Shown here piece after piece: positions 1 to 6,405 of a DNA stretch of 19,909 nucleotides. Source of the stretch: an uncultured Bacteroidaceae bacterium (GTDB taxonomy: Bacteria; Bacteroidota; Bacteroidia; Bacteroidales; Bacteroidaceae); NCBI GenBank assembly GCA_934271655.1, contig CAKQRW010000051.1, positions 1-19,909 of the forward strand. The letters are read 5' to 3'. The translations under genes were made by a program, and so were the position numbers. The notes under the pieces are model-generated. The model saw only the letters and a list, made by a program, of their open reading frames with translations. It was not told the DNA's origin and did no database searches. The stretch's first letter is position 1; every line of letters begins with the position of its first letter.

Positions 1-605
1 AACTTCTTGAAGACATCACGGTAGAATCCGTCGGCATGGGTGATGGCATGATACACCTTCTCGCCATGCTCGTTCAGAACGACATTGGTGAAGTTGTCAT
101 ACTCGTCGATGATGAGGTAGAGTGGATAGCTATGTGCCTTTGCTGCCTTGAAGAGAAGCTCCAGCTTGTCAGCATACTCAGTCTTTGACAGGATTTCCTG
201 CTTTTCCTCCTGGTAGTGCCTGGCATATTGGCGCACAAAGGCATCTATGTTGATGCTCATGTAGGCGTTGAAGCGCTCCTCCAGCACGTCTATCTTGCCC
301 GTGATTTGAGAGAAATCAAGGAACAGCACCTGATAAGCGCCTTGCAACGGTGTGGGATGCTTGCCTATCCACAAGTTGCCAAAGAGACTCTCAAACTTGT
401 CCTTCTGGTTGCAGTCATAGTATGAGTGGAGCATGCTGAGGAAGATGCTCTTTCCGAAACGGCGGGGGCGGATGAAGAAGAGGTTGCGTGGCTGCTTCTC
501 CAGTTCTGCCAGAAACATAGTCTTGTCGACATAATATAGATTCTGTGTCATGACAGTGGCAAAATCAGCCACACCGTATGGCACTTGTTTTACTTGCTGT
601 TCCAT
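1..605 (-). CDS. AAA-ATPase-like / PD-(D/E)XK family protein, N-terminal part (cut by window edge)
   Basis: About 201 codons are visible; the C-terminal part lies left of the window. The sequence fits the AAA-ATPase-like family of Bacteroidota, whose members usually have an N-terminal P-loop ATPase domain and a C-terminal PD-(D/E)XK nuclease-like domain (the latter not visible). Seen directly: the family's N-terminal YVDKT (residues 25-29), a P-loop-like RPRRFGKS at 46-53 and a Walker B-like LIIDEYDN at 164-171. The ATG at 605 is chosen because it gives MEQQVKQVPYG, the usual family start; an in-frame ATG at 620 adds five residues but would leave a leader of only about 10 nt. A good promoter lies at 636-666. 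The cellular role of this family is not established; defence or mobile-element-linked roles are only speculation. Confidence 0.85.
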   Translation of the reverse strand, partial: MEQQVKQVPYGVADFATVMTQNLYYVDKTMFLAELEKQPRNLFFIRPRRFGKSIFLSMLHSYYDCNQKDKFESLFGNLWIGKHPTPLQGAYQVLFLDFSQITGKIDVLEERFNAYMSINIDAFVRQYARHYQEEKQEILSKTEYADKLELLFKAAKAHSYPLYLIIDEYDNFTNVVLNEHGEKVYHAITHADGFYRDVFKK

Positions 606-635
606 GATGCAATGATTCATGTTTGTAATATGAAT

Positions 636-666
636 GCAAAGATAGACAAAAAGTTTGGAAAAACAA
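636..666 (-). promoter_or_regulatory. Bacteroidota-type promoter of the AAA-ATPase gene
   Basis: On the minus strand TATCTTTGC (636-644) matches the -7 consensus TAnnTTTG, and a TTG (664-666) lies 19 nt upstream, matching the -33 element. It is one of the two best-formed promoters in the window. Confidence 0.75.
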
Positions 667-703
667 GAAAATAAGCGATAAATTATTCTACGTGATATCA
701 TTC

Positions 704-787
704 TCACATGTGCAGGCATGTGATGTTTCTTGCAAAAAAGCATCAAAGGTAAGCGGCTTTTCTGAAAAATAAATATGACCGCTTACC
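704..787. promoter_or_regulatory. Two inverted repeats between divergent promoters (operator candidate)
   Basis: GGTAAGCGG (748-756) and CCGCTTACC (779-787) form a perfect 9-bp inverted repeat with a 22-bp spacer. TCACATG (704-710) and CATGTGA (717-723) form a 7-bp one with a 6-bp spacer. Both lie upstream of the two divergent -7 boxes, so they would not be transcribed from those promoters. That favours DNA-level protein binding over an RNA hairpin. No regulator gene is adjacent. Confidence 0.4.
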
Positions 788-808
788 CTCTCTTATGATA
801 ATTATTTG

Positions 809-817
809 TAACTTTGC
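809..817 (+). promoter_or_regulatory. -7 element upstream of the methyltransferase gene
   Basis: TAACTTTGC matches TAnnTTTG. No TTG is present 18-21 nt upstream, so the -33 element is weak or replaced by an activator site. The leader to the chosen ATG would be about 60 nt. Confidence 0.6.
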
Positions 818-883
818 ATACAGACTAAAGTCATGTGTCAATATGGCATCATGTTTTTTTTACCTTCAAAATATCAGTAAATA

Positions 884-1657
884 ATGGCATTATCGAATAT
901 AGAACGTCACTACAACAAGCATCCAGAAGATCTGCGTCTGCTGCGCAGGCATGGCATCGTGGAGTTTTCCACCACCATGCATCACCTGCACCGTTTCCTC
1001 AAGCCCAGTTTCAGCATACTCGACATCGGTGCTGGAACTGGCCGTTACACATCGGCTCTGATGGCTGAGGGATATAGTGTCAGGGCGGTAGAGCTGGTGC
1101 AGCGCAACATCGACGTGTTTCTGAAACGTGAGCCGACAGCAGATGTCATTCAGGGCGATGCAAGGCACCTCTCGTCAATACCCGATGACTCTGCTGACAT
1201 AACGCTCCTGTTGGGGCCGCTGTATCATCTCATAGGTGACGAGGAAAAGCTCAAGGCTCTATGTGAGGCCAAACGCGTGACGAAGCCTGGGGGACTTATC
1301 TTTGTGGCATACCTGATGAACGAATACAGCATCCTCACTTACTGCTTTGCGGAGGAGAGGATAGTGGGGCTCATGGAGCGCGGAGCTGTAGACCAGAACT
1401 TCCATATCCAGGCCAGCCCAGACGAGCTGTATGACTATGTGCGCATCGACGACATTAACCGCCTCAACGAGATGGCAGGACTGGAGCGCAAGACAATCTT
1501 CTCGCCAGACGGTGCAGCTGACTACATGCGTACAAACCTTAACCGCATGAGCGAGGAAACTTTCGCGCGCTTCTTGGAGTATCAGAAATGCATCTCCGAG
1601 CGCCAGGACCTCATGGGCGCGGGCAGTCATGTGGTGGATGTGCTGATGGTGAGCTGA
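884..1657 (+). CDS. Class I SAM-dependent methyltransferase
   Basis: A 257-residue cytoplasmic protein with the Rossmann-like methyltransferase fold. Motif I is ILDIGAGTGRY at residues 45-55. An acidic residue ends strand 2 (VRAVE, E70), motif II is IQGDARHL with D92, and the strand-4 region reads TLLLGPLYHLI (107-117), followed by KPGG at 134-137. The GPLYHL block is typical of small-molecule methyltransferases in the Methyltransf_11/25 group, but the substrate cannot be read from sequence. The length and the ending (AGSHVVDVL) look complete. The start at 884 is the ATG nearest the motif-bearing domain and has a promoter at 809; there is no clear Shine-Dalgarno site. It converges on the MATE gene across 115 bp with no obvious terminator. 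Confidence 0.9.
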   Translation: MALSNIERHYNKHPEDLRLLRRHGIVEFSTTMHHLHRFLKPSFSILDIGAGTGRYTSALMAEGYSVRAVELVQRNIDVFLKREPTADVIQGDARHLSSIPDDSADITLLLGPLYHLIGDEEKLKALCEAKRVTKPGGLIFVAYLMNEYSILTYCFAEERIVGLMERGAVDQNFHIQASPDELYDYVRIDDINRLNEMAGLERKTIFSPDGAADYMRTNLNRMSEETFARFLEYQKCISERQDLMGAGSHVVDVLMVS

Positions 1658-1772
1658 GCCTGCTGCTCCACATGGAGGCTGTGGACGCGGGCTTTCGTAG
1701 CGTCGACTCAATGTGCCTGGAGGCAGGATAGGCTGAAGTGGTGTGGACTCAGCGGCGTTGCCGAGCAGCCTG

Positions 1773-3125
1773 TCAAGTGCGGCTTGGGACGGTCAGCTTG
1801 CCGGCTTTCTGCATCCAGCAATATGCTCCTATGCAGATTAAGCAAGAAAGGAGCGAACCTGTGCATGTGCTTAGTCCCATGGGATAGAGCGTGTCGGGAT
1901 ACATGGTCGATGATAGCCAGGCAAGAGGAATGCGCGCGCAGACGATAGATGTGAAGTTGTGCGCAAAGGATATGGCGGAGAAGCCGCAGGCTGTGAAGAA
2001 ACCGCTGAAGCAGAAATGTATGCCGGCAAATATGCAGTCCCACACGTAGCCGCGCAGATAGTCGGCTCCCTGTGCCAGCACCTGAGGATTGTCTGTGAAG
2101 ATGCCGACAGCCAGCTGCGGAACGAATTGGAGAACAGTGGCGCATACCACGCCATATACGGTGGTGACCGTCATCGCGGCAAGCATGGTGCGCTTGGCAC
2201 GGGCCATGCAGCCGGCTCCGATGTTTTGTGCGGAGATGGCAGACACGGTGGAGAGCATAGCCGACGGCACTATGAACACCAGTCCTATAAACTTCTCGAC
2301 GATGCCCACGGCCGCTGCGTCGACAAGGCCGCGCTGGTTGGCTATGACTGTGATGGCCAGAAACGATATCTGTATGAATCCGTCCTGCATGGCTATAGGC
2401 ACACCTATTTTCAGGATGCGTCTTATTGTGCCGAGGCGCAGGCGCATGTCGGAGCGTGTGATGTCGAGCAGTCCGCGCTGCCTGCGTATCGCCGCAAGGG
2501 CAAACAGGACGCTCGTAAGTTGCGATAAGGTGGTGCCGAGGGCTGCGCCTATTGCGCCCAGTCCGAAGAGACCTATGAAGAGGTAGTCAAGGGCTATGTT
2601 TGCCACGCATGCCACAGCCACGAAACACATCGGGCTGCGCGAGTCGCCCAGTCCGCGGAATATTGATGCAATGATATTGTATGCTATGATGAATGGTGTG
2701 CCGATGAAGCATACTGTGAGGTAATGTTTCATCTCGTTGACAGCCTCTGCAGGGGTGTCCATCATCTCCACTATCCAGTCGCTCAGGCACAGCAGCACAA
2801 CTGTCAGCACGCATGCGATAGCGGCAAACATGGTTATGGTGTTGCCTACGATGGCACGTGCTTTCATGCTGTCTTTCGCGCCAACAGCCTGCGCGGTGAG
2901 AACGGTTGTTCCCATGGCCAGTCCGATAAGGACGACTGTGATGAAATGCATTACTTGCGCACCGTTAGATACGGCTGTGGTGCTGCCGACGTCGCAGTAT
3001 TCTCCAATGACATATAGATCGGCAAGTCCATACAGAATTTGCAGGAAGTATGCAAGCATGTATGGTAAGGAAAATGTCATGATGTTTCCGAGGATGCCGC
3101 CTTGGGTTAAGTCTTTTCCTTTCAT
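1773..3125 (-). CDS. MATE family multidrug/cation efflux transporter
   Basis: 450 residues with about 12 hydrophobic membrane segments in two homologous halves, the expected size and layout for MATE (MatE/MatE) inner-membrane exporters, which extrude drugs or other organic cations in exchange for H+ or Na+. Seen directly: an N-terminal GGILGNIMTFSLPYML stretch (9-24), the loop RGLGDSRSP (157-165) after the fourth segment, and SAISAQNIGAG at the start of the second half, all characteristic of the NorM/DinF/MepA-like group. The start is the ATG at 3125, just before MKGKDLTQG, a common N-terminus in the family. Substrate is unknown. The nearest promoter candidates are the duplicated -7 boxes at 3341-3375, implying a leader of about 215 nt. 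The gene is monocistronic in this window. Confidence 0.93.
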   Translation of the reverse strand: MKGKDLTQGGILGNIMTFSLPYMLAYFLQILYGLADLYVIGEYCDVGSTTAVSNGAQVMHFITVVLIGLAMGTTVLTAQAVGAKDSMKARAIVGNTITMFAAIACVLTVVLLCLSDWIVEMMDTPAEAVNEMKHYLTVCFIGTPFIIAYNIIASIFRGLGDSRSPMCFVAVACVANIALDYLFIGLFGLGAIGAALGTTLSQLTSVLFALAAIRRQRGLLDITRSDMRLRLGTIRRILKIGVPIAMQDGFIQISFLAITVIANQRGLVDAAAVGIVEKFIGLVFIVPSAMLSTVSAISAQNIGAGCMARAKRTMLAAMTVTTVYGVVCATVLQFVPQLAVGIFTDNPQVLAQGADYLRGYVWDCIFAGIHFCFSGFFTACGFSAISFAHNFTSIVCARIPLAWLSSTMYPDTLYPMGLSTCTGSLLSCLICIGAYCWMQKAGKLTVPSRT

Positions 3126-3137
3126 TGTTTCTTATAA

Positions 3138-3171
3138 TGTGTTATGGCTTGTATAGTGTGTTATGGCTTGT
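3138..3171. repeat. Tandem direct repeat, 15 bp x 2, period 19 bp
   Basis: TGTGTTATGGCTTGT occurs at 3138-3152 and again, identical, at 3157-3171. It sits in the leader of the MATE gene, 12 bp upstream of its ATG. Confidence 0.85.
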
Positions 3172-3335
3172 CTGTAACAGCTCATTATGGATTCTTGGGG
3201 AATGTCAAGCGGTGTTTTTTCATGAAAGCTTGGGAAAAATATGGCAGGACAGGTGCGAATGGTCTCACCCAGTCGGCTATCAAGTCTATCTCCAAGATTA
3301 TCCGATGAGGATTGCAAAACTCTGTTTTTGAATAT

Positions 3336-3385
3336 CGAATGCAAAGTTACGAATAAAAAGCCGAATGCAAAGTTACGAATAAAAA
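3336..3385 (-). promoter_or_regulatory. Tandemly duplicated -7 promoter boxes upstream of the MATE gene
   Basis: A 24-bp sequence containing GCAAAGTTAC occurs twice, at 3336-3359 and 3362-3385 (period 26). Read on the minus strand each copy gives TAACTTTGC (3367-3375 and 3341-3349). The TTTG of the distal copy (3368-3371) lies 18 nt upstream of the proximal TAAC, so it can act as the -33 element of the proximal promoter. The distal box lacks a good -33 of its own. Confidence 0.6.
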
Positions 3386-3649
3386 ACTGAAAAAGCCTTA
3401 CCTTTGATTATTTTAACAGAAAGGCAAAATAAGAAGAGCGTGTGGTTGTCTGCGTGAATAGCCTATGGTTGTCTGCATGAATATTGCCTGCTCTTGATTC
3501 CGTCTTTTTGTCCTTTTGTACAAGATTAGCGCATGTGTCACAACACCATTTCACGTGCCTTCGGGCAGATCTTTTGAGGAATGACGGGGGCATGAGACAT
3601 TATGTTATGATTTTTTTCAAAAGATGCCTGTGTTGTCGGGAATTTTCTA

Positions 3650-3658
3650 TATATTTGC
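3650..3658 (+). promoter_or_regulatory. -7 element of the flavin reductase gene
   Basis: TATATTTGC matches TAnnTTTG. No TTG at the usual distance upstream. Its position about 70 nt before 3731 supports the downstream ATG rather than an in-frame ATG at 3668. Confidence 0.5.
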
Positions 3659-3730
3659 ATAACGGTTATGTCGGTTGCTGGCATAGCACCTGACAATCAG
3701 AAATTAAACAACAATAAAAGGAAAGATAAA

Positions 3731-4237
3731 ATGAAAAAGATTGATGTAAAAGAGTTGAATGATAATGTCTTTGAGACAATAGGCAAGGAATGGATGCTGG
3801 TTTGTGCTGGAGGCAAGCAGGACTTCAACATGATGACAGCATCTTGGGGCTGCCTTGGATGGCTTTGGAACAAGCCTGTGGCGATGGTCTTTATCCGTCC
3901 CGAACGCTATACCCACGGCATCATAGAGAACAATGAGTGCATGACGCTCTCTTTTCTCGGCAACAGCGAGGAGGCCCGCAAGATATACAACTTCTGTGGT
4001 TCTAAGAGCGGCCGTGACTTTGACAAGGCACAGGAGACAGGCTTGATTCCTGTGGAGACCGAGAATGGCTGCATCGGGTTTGAGCAGTCGCGGCTTACAC
4101 TCGAATGCCGCAAACTCTATAAGGATGCAATGACAGAGGAGAAGTTCCTGGACAAGGGCTTGCTGCAGTGGTACGGCGCCAAGGGAGGATTCCATGATGT
4201 CTATGTGGTGGAGATAGTCAACGCCTACGTGAAATAA
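3731..4237 (+). CDS. Flavin reductase-like FMN-binding protein
   Basis: 168 residues, the usual size for a single-domain flavin reductase-like (split-barrel, PF01613-type) protein, which binds FMN and often transfers electrons from NAD(P)H. Seen directly: WMLVCAGG (21-28), the flavin-contact block FNMMTASWG (32-40), then FIRPERYTHGIIE (54-66). The ATG at 3731 gives the typical MKKIDVKELN start and follows a purine-rich AAAAGGAAAG; the in-frame ATG at 3668 lies at the predicted transcription start and is rejected. Physiological partner unknown. It is followed by a large hairpin at 4403-4472 and converges on the cupin gene. Confidence 0.88.
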   Translation: MKKIDVKELNDNVFETIGKEWMLVCAGGKQDFNMMTASWGCLGWLWNKPVAMVFIRPERYTHGIIENNECMTLSFLGNSEEARKIYNFCGSKSGRDFDKAQETGLIPVETENGCIGFEQSRLTLECRKLYKDAMTEEKFLDKGLLQWYGAKGGFHDVYVVEIVNAYVK

Positions 4238-4317
4238 GTGGATAAGCACTATGGGACGTGTCATAATATGTGCGTCTCGTAGAGTGACTTCTGCATGTGG
4301 TTCAAGGTTGCGCTTTG

Positions 4318-4399
4318 GACTATAATGACGAGTATGCAACACGAAGCTGATACCTAAGCATCGGTCGAACGTCCTTGTTCTGACTATAATGACGAATAT
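4318..4399. repeat. Spaced direct repeat, 18 bp x 2, 64 bp apart
   Basis: GACTATAATGACGAGTAT (4318-4335) recurs with one change at 4382-4399 (GACTATAATGACGAATAT). The second copy runs straight into the large hairpin at 4403. Confidence 0.8.
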
Positions 4400-4402
4400 A
4401 CG

Positions 4403-4472
4403 AAGCGAAGTGCCCTGTAAAGGTGAAGGCTCTTGATTATTAGGACTTTCACCTTTATGAGACACTTCGCTT
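4403..4472. terminator. Two-tier hairpin between convergent genes (candidate bidirectional terminator)
   Basis: The outer stem AAGCGAAGTG (4403-4412) pairs with CACTTCGCTT (4463-4472). The inner stem TAAAGGTGAA (4418-4427) pairs with TTCACCTTTA (4448-4457). Each is a perfect 10-bp pairing, separated by a symmetric 5 x 5 internal loop and capped by a 20-nt loop. There is no clean U-run after the stem, so intrinsic termination is plausible but not certain. It could instead be a mobile hairpin unit or an mRNA-stabilising element. Confidence 0.6.
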
Positions 4473-4509
4473 ATTAGATGGACTGGCCCGATGGGGCGCA
4501 GCTGTCTGC

Positions 4510-4962
4510 TCACTGCCAGTCGACCTTGTCCTGCAGAATGATGCCGTCGGCTGCATCGTCGGCTGTGAAAGTGGCTCCGCAATACTGCACGCAGAGCATC
4601 AGCAGAGGTTCCGTACCATTGTTGCGCACAGAGCGGCGGCCATCAGGTGCCACTCTCACCACGCTGCCCTCGCCAATGGGAAACACATGTCCGTCTACCT
4701 GAAACTCGCCTTTGCCGCTAAGGAAGAAATACAGTTCCTCATGCTTCTTGTGAGTGTGGAGAAAGCCTGTCTCTTGTCCTGGAGCAAAGCACTGGAATGA
4801 AAATTCGCCACCTGTGGCACCCACTGTCTGGCCGCCAAACACCTTGCCAGGTATCTTCACTCCTGGAGCCAGTTCGAGCATGTAGTCCTTGATTTCGTTC
4901 AGTTTGCCGAAGTCGGCTGCTGTGAAGTTTGCAGCCTTTGCAATGTTTTTTGCCTCTTTCAT
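4510..4962 (-). CDS. Cupin-domain protein
   Basis: 150 residues forming one cupin beta-barrel. Motif 1 is H69-T-H71-K-K-H74-E75-E76 (LHTHKKHEELYFF), supplying His/Glu metal ligands. Motif 2 runs P95-I-G97 and later PDGRRSVRNNG (106-116). In the canonical motif the third ligand His would fall near residue 111, where this protein has Ser, so metal binding may be altered, as in some known cupin groups. The start at 4962 (MKEAKNIAK) is the first ATG before the domain; a longer reading up to 5184 would need a non-ATG start and adds no domain. The reaction is unknown. Transcribed divergently from the HxlR regulator; the only good promoter (5153-5184) implies a leader of about 185 nt. Confidence 0.85.
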   Translation of the reverse strand: MKEAKNIAKAANFTAADFGKLNEIKDYMLELAPGVKIPGKVFGGQTVGATGGEFSFQCFAPGQETGFLHTHKKHEELYFFLSGKGEFQVDGHVFPIGEGSVVRVAPDGRRSVRNNGTEPLLMLCVQYCGATFTADDAADGIILQDKVDWQ

Positions 4963-5152
4963 TTTTGGTTCGCTATTTAGTTGTTTTTTTAATTTGTTTT
5001 GTTCACCTGTCACTTTCCTTGTTTGCCTATTGAATCTCCCAGCAGAAAATCTGAGAGAATAGGATGGAACATGTGTGAATGCAATCATAAGCGCATTCAG
5101 CCTCTCTTGTGCATGCCAGTGGCATGTGATGCGCTGTCTTTCTGATTGCGAT

Positions 5153-5184
5153 GCAAAGTTACGGTGAAATTTCAGGCTGTGCAA
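5153..5184 (-). promoter_or_regulatory. Promoter upstream of the cupin gene
   Basis: Minus-strand TAACTTTGC (5153-5161) with TTG (5182-5184) 20 nt upstream, a good match to the Bacteroidota -33/-7 pair. Confidence 0.6.
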
Positions 5185-5305
5185 GAGGGTACAAAGACGT
5201 AAGATAGTAACGTGAAAGTAACTAATGCGGTGGCAAGGGACATGCCATGATGGCGGTTTAACAATGATTAACTGTGAATGTAATGGTTGATAAAGGAAAG
5301 TTGGT

Positions 5306-5313
5306 TACTTTTG
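5306..5313 (+). promoter_or_regulatory. -7 element of the hxlR-crcB operon
   Basis: TACTTTTG matches TAnnTTTG. The nearest TTG upstream (5287-5289) is only 16 nt away, so the -33 is weak. The box is embedded in a GTTACTTT half-site. Confidence 0.5.
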
Positions 5314-5336
5314 TAGCCTGTAAACAAACATACGGT

Positions 5337-5372
5337 AACACACACTTATTTTGAAAGCAACACACACTTATT
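5337..5372. repeat. Tandem direct repeat, 14 bp x 2, period 22 bp, just before hxlR
   Basis: AACACACACTTATT at 5337-5350 and again, identical, at 5359-5372, ending 5 bp before the hxlR ATG. It lies downstream of the predicted promoter, so it would be in the mRNA leader, or would act as a roadblock operator. Confidence 0.85.
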
Positions 5373-5377
5373 AGAGA

Positions 5378-5758
5378 ATGGCAAAGATGACGAAGGAAAA
5401 TGTGTACCAGGATTGCCCTATACGCAATGTGTTGGCGCGCATCTGTGACAGGTGGTCTATGCTTGTCATATATACACTCAACGCTCATGGAGGCGGCCCG
5501 GTGAGGTTCAACGCCTTGCGCAAGCTCATACCCGACATATCGCAGAAGATGCTTGCCAGCACATTGAGGACACTTGAGACAGACGGATATGTGACACGCA
5601 CAGTGTATGCAGAGGTGCCTCCGCGTGTGGAGTACTCGCTGACATTTCGCACGGAGACGCTCATCCCTATAATGAATGGCCTGATAGAGTGGGCAGAAGT
5701 GAACATGGCCTCCATCATGAGGGACCGTGAAAAGACATGTAAGGAGAAGACGGCATGA
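5378..5758 (+). CDS. HxlR-family winged-helix transcriptional regulator
   Basis: 126 residues, normal for the family. The typical opening CPIRNVLARICDRWSMLVIY (residues 13-32) is present. The recognition helix region ISQKMLASTLRTLETDGYV spans 54-72 and the wing RTVYAEVPPRVEYSLT 74-89. C13 occupies the conserved N-terminal cysteine position used for thiol/electrophile sensing in studied members (YodB, HypR); whether it senses here is inference. It probably acts as a dimeric DNA-binding protein on the adjacent control region. The stop overlaps the crcB start (ATGA at 5755-5758), so the two genes form a translationally coupled operon. Divergent cupin is the other likely target. Confidence 0.92.
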   Translation: MAKMTKENVYQDCPIRNVLARICDRWSMLVIYTLNAHGGGPVRFNALRKLIPDISQKMLASTLRTLETDGYVTRTVYAEVPPRVEYSLTFRTETLIPIMNGLIEWAEVNMASIMRDREKTCKEKTA

Positions 5759-6150
5759 AGAATTTCATTTTAGTTGGCATAGGCAGTTTCTTGGGTGGCG
5801 GGCTGCGCTACCTTGTCTCGCAGGCTATGGCGAATGCTTTTCCATCCGCTTTTCCGTGGGGCACTATGACTGTGAATGTGGGCGGATGCCTGCTGATAGG
5901 CTTTTTGGCAGCGTTGCCATGGGGTGGTGGAGAAATGAGTTCATCCGCCAAGATGTTGCTTACCACGGGACTGTGTGGCGGCTTCACGACTTTCTCCACT
6001 TTCATGAACGAGAGCAATTCGCTCATGAAAGATGGGCAATACGGGACTCTGTGCCTGTATGTGGCCGGAAGCGTGGCTCTCGGCATGGTGGCTGTGGCTT
6101 TGGGGCATCATTTGGCAGGTGTGGCAATAAGCCTCGTCAAGCAGGAATGA
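5755..6150 (+). CDS. crcB: CrcB/Fluc fluoride ion channel
   Basis: 131 residues with four hydrophobic segments, the size of a Fluc subunit; these form antiparallel dimers in the inner membrane and export fluoride. Seen directly: GGGLRY at 14-19, GTMTVNVGG at 36-44 with T39 and N41 at the positions of the pore-lining Thr/Asn known from Fluc channels, and GGFTTFSTF at 75-83 with the two pore phenylalanines F80 and F83. The start overlaps the hxlR stop by four bases (ATGA). I saw no fluoride riboswitch upstream, which would not fit anyway because crcB is the second gene. Control by an HxlR partner is unusual. Confidence 0.95.
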   Translation: MKNFILVGIGSFLGGGLRYLVSQAMANAFPSAFPWGTMTVNVGGCLLIGFLAALPWGGGEMSSSAKMLLTTGLCGGFTTFSTFMNESNSLMKDGQYGTLCLYVAGSVALGMVAVALGHHLAGVAISLVKQE

Positions 6151-6176
6151 TGGCTGGTACAATAATCATGTCAATA

Positions 6177-6296
6177 CATAATCATACCGATGCAATATTA
6201 TTGGCGATACTATAATCATACCGATATAATATTATAGGCGATGCTATAATTATGCCGATATAATATTATAGGCGATGCTATAATTATGCCGATGCC
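6177..6296. repeat. 34-bp tandem repeat, about 3.5 copies, each built on a palindrome
   Basis: Units at 6177-6210, 6211-6244 and 6245-6278, with a partial fourth at 6279-6296. Units 2 and 3 contain the perfect 12-bp palindrome TATAATATTATA flanked by CCGA and GGCG; unit 3 has GCC and GGC arms on both sides. Unit 1 is diverged (CAATATTATTGG). It lies between the convergent crcB and the small winged-helix gene, so both mRNAs could end in it. Confidence 0.9.
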
Positions 6297-6405
6297 ATGA
6301 TTAAAATAGGCATGAGCCAATCAGTGTGAAGATGCTCAGACTGTGCGTGGCCCTTATTCTTCCCTGCCATTGCAGCGTGTGTGAGGCCATGCAGCATGGT
6401 ACGGC

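Larger units (their letters stand above)
3126..3730. other. 605-bp divergent intergenic region (MATE / flavin reductase)
   Basis: No convincing gene. It holds the MATE leader with its 15-bp direct repeat, the duplicated -7 boxes at 3336-3385, an isolated plus-strand TACCTTTGA (3399-3407), and the flavin reductase -7 box at 3650. Short open frames here have no recognisable domains or sensible starts. Confidence 0.6.
4963..5377. promoter_or_regulatory. 415-bp divergent control region (cupin / HxlR)
   Basis: It holds the cupin promoter (5153-5184, minus), the hxlR -7 box (5306-5313, plus) and several GTAAC motifs: plus strand at 5207-5211, 5218-5222 and 5335-5339; minus strand at 5158-5162 and 5304-5308. 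AAAGTAAC (5215-5222) and GTTACTTT (5304-5311) form an 8-bp inverted repeat, the second arm overlying the hxlR -7 box. AGTAAC at 5206 and 5217 are 11 bp apart. HxlR regulators commonly control a divergent neighbour and themselves, so these are operator candidates. A 7-bp near-palindrome GCATGCC/GGCATGT lies near 5111-5127. Confidence 0.45.

Noticed and set aside
1639..1731. Short open reading after the methyltransferase that reads LLLHMEAVDAGFRSVDSM, possibly the tail of a lost gene
   Set aside because: About 30 codons without a start or a recognisable family; the methyltransferase itself ends normally, so there is no evidence for a frameshift.
1658..1772. Terminator between the methyltransferase and MATE genes
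   Set aside because: Only short stems (for example TGCCT/AGGCA at 1714-1725) with tiny loops and no U-run.
3399..3407. Plus-strand TACCTTTGA as a promoter
   Set aside because: Matches the -7 consensus but has no -33 element and no gene follows within a reasonable distance; probably chance.
3668..3730. N-terminal extension of the flavin reductase starting at 3668
   Set aside because: It begins at the predicted transcription start; the ATG at 3731 has a purine-rich site and gives the family's usual N-terminus.
4510..5184. Longer version of the cupin protein (224 residues)
   Set aside because: It needs a non-ATG start at the promoter's own -33 position and adds no recognisable domain; the ATG at 4962 fits the domain.
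5200..5754. Fluoride riboswitch for crcB
   Set aside because: crcB is second in the operon and overlaps hxlR; I saw no conserved fluoride-aptamer pattern in the hxlR leader.
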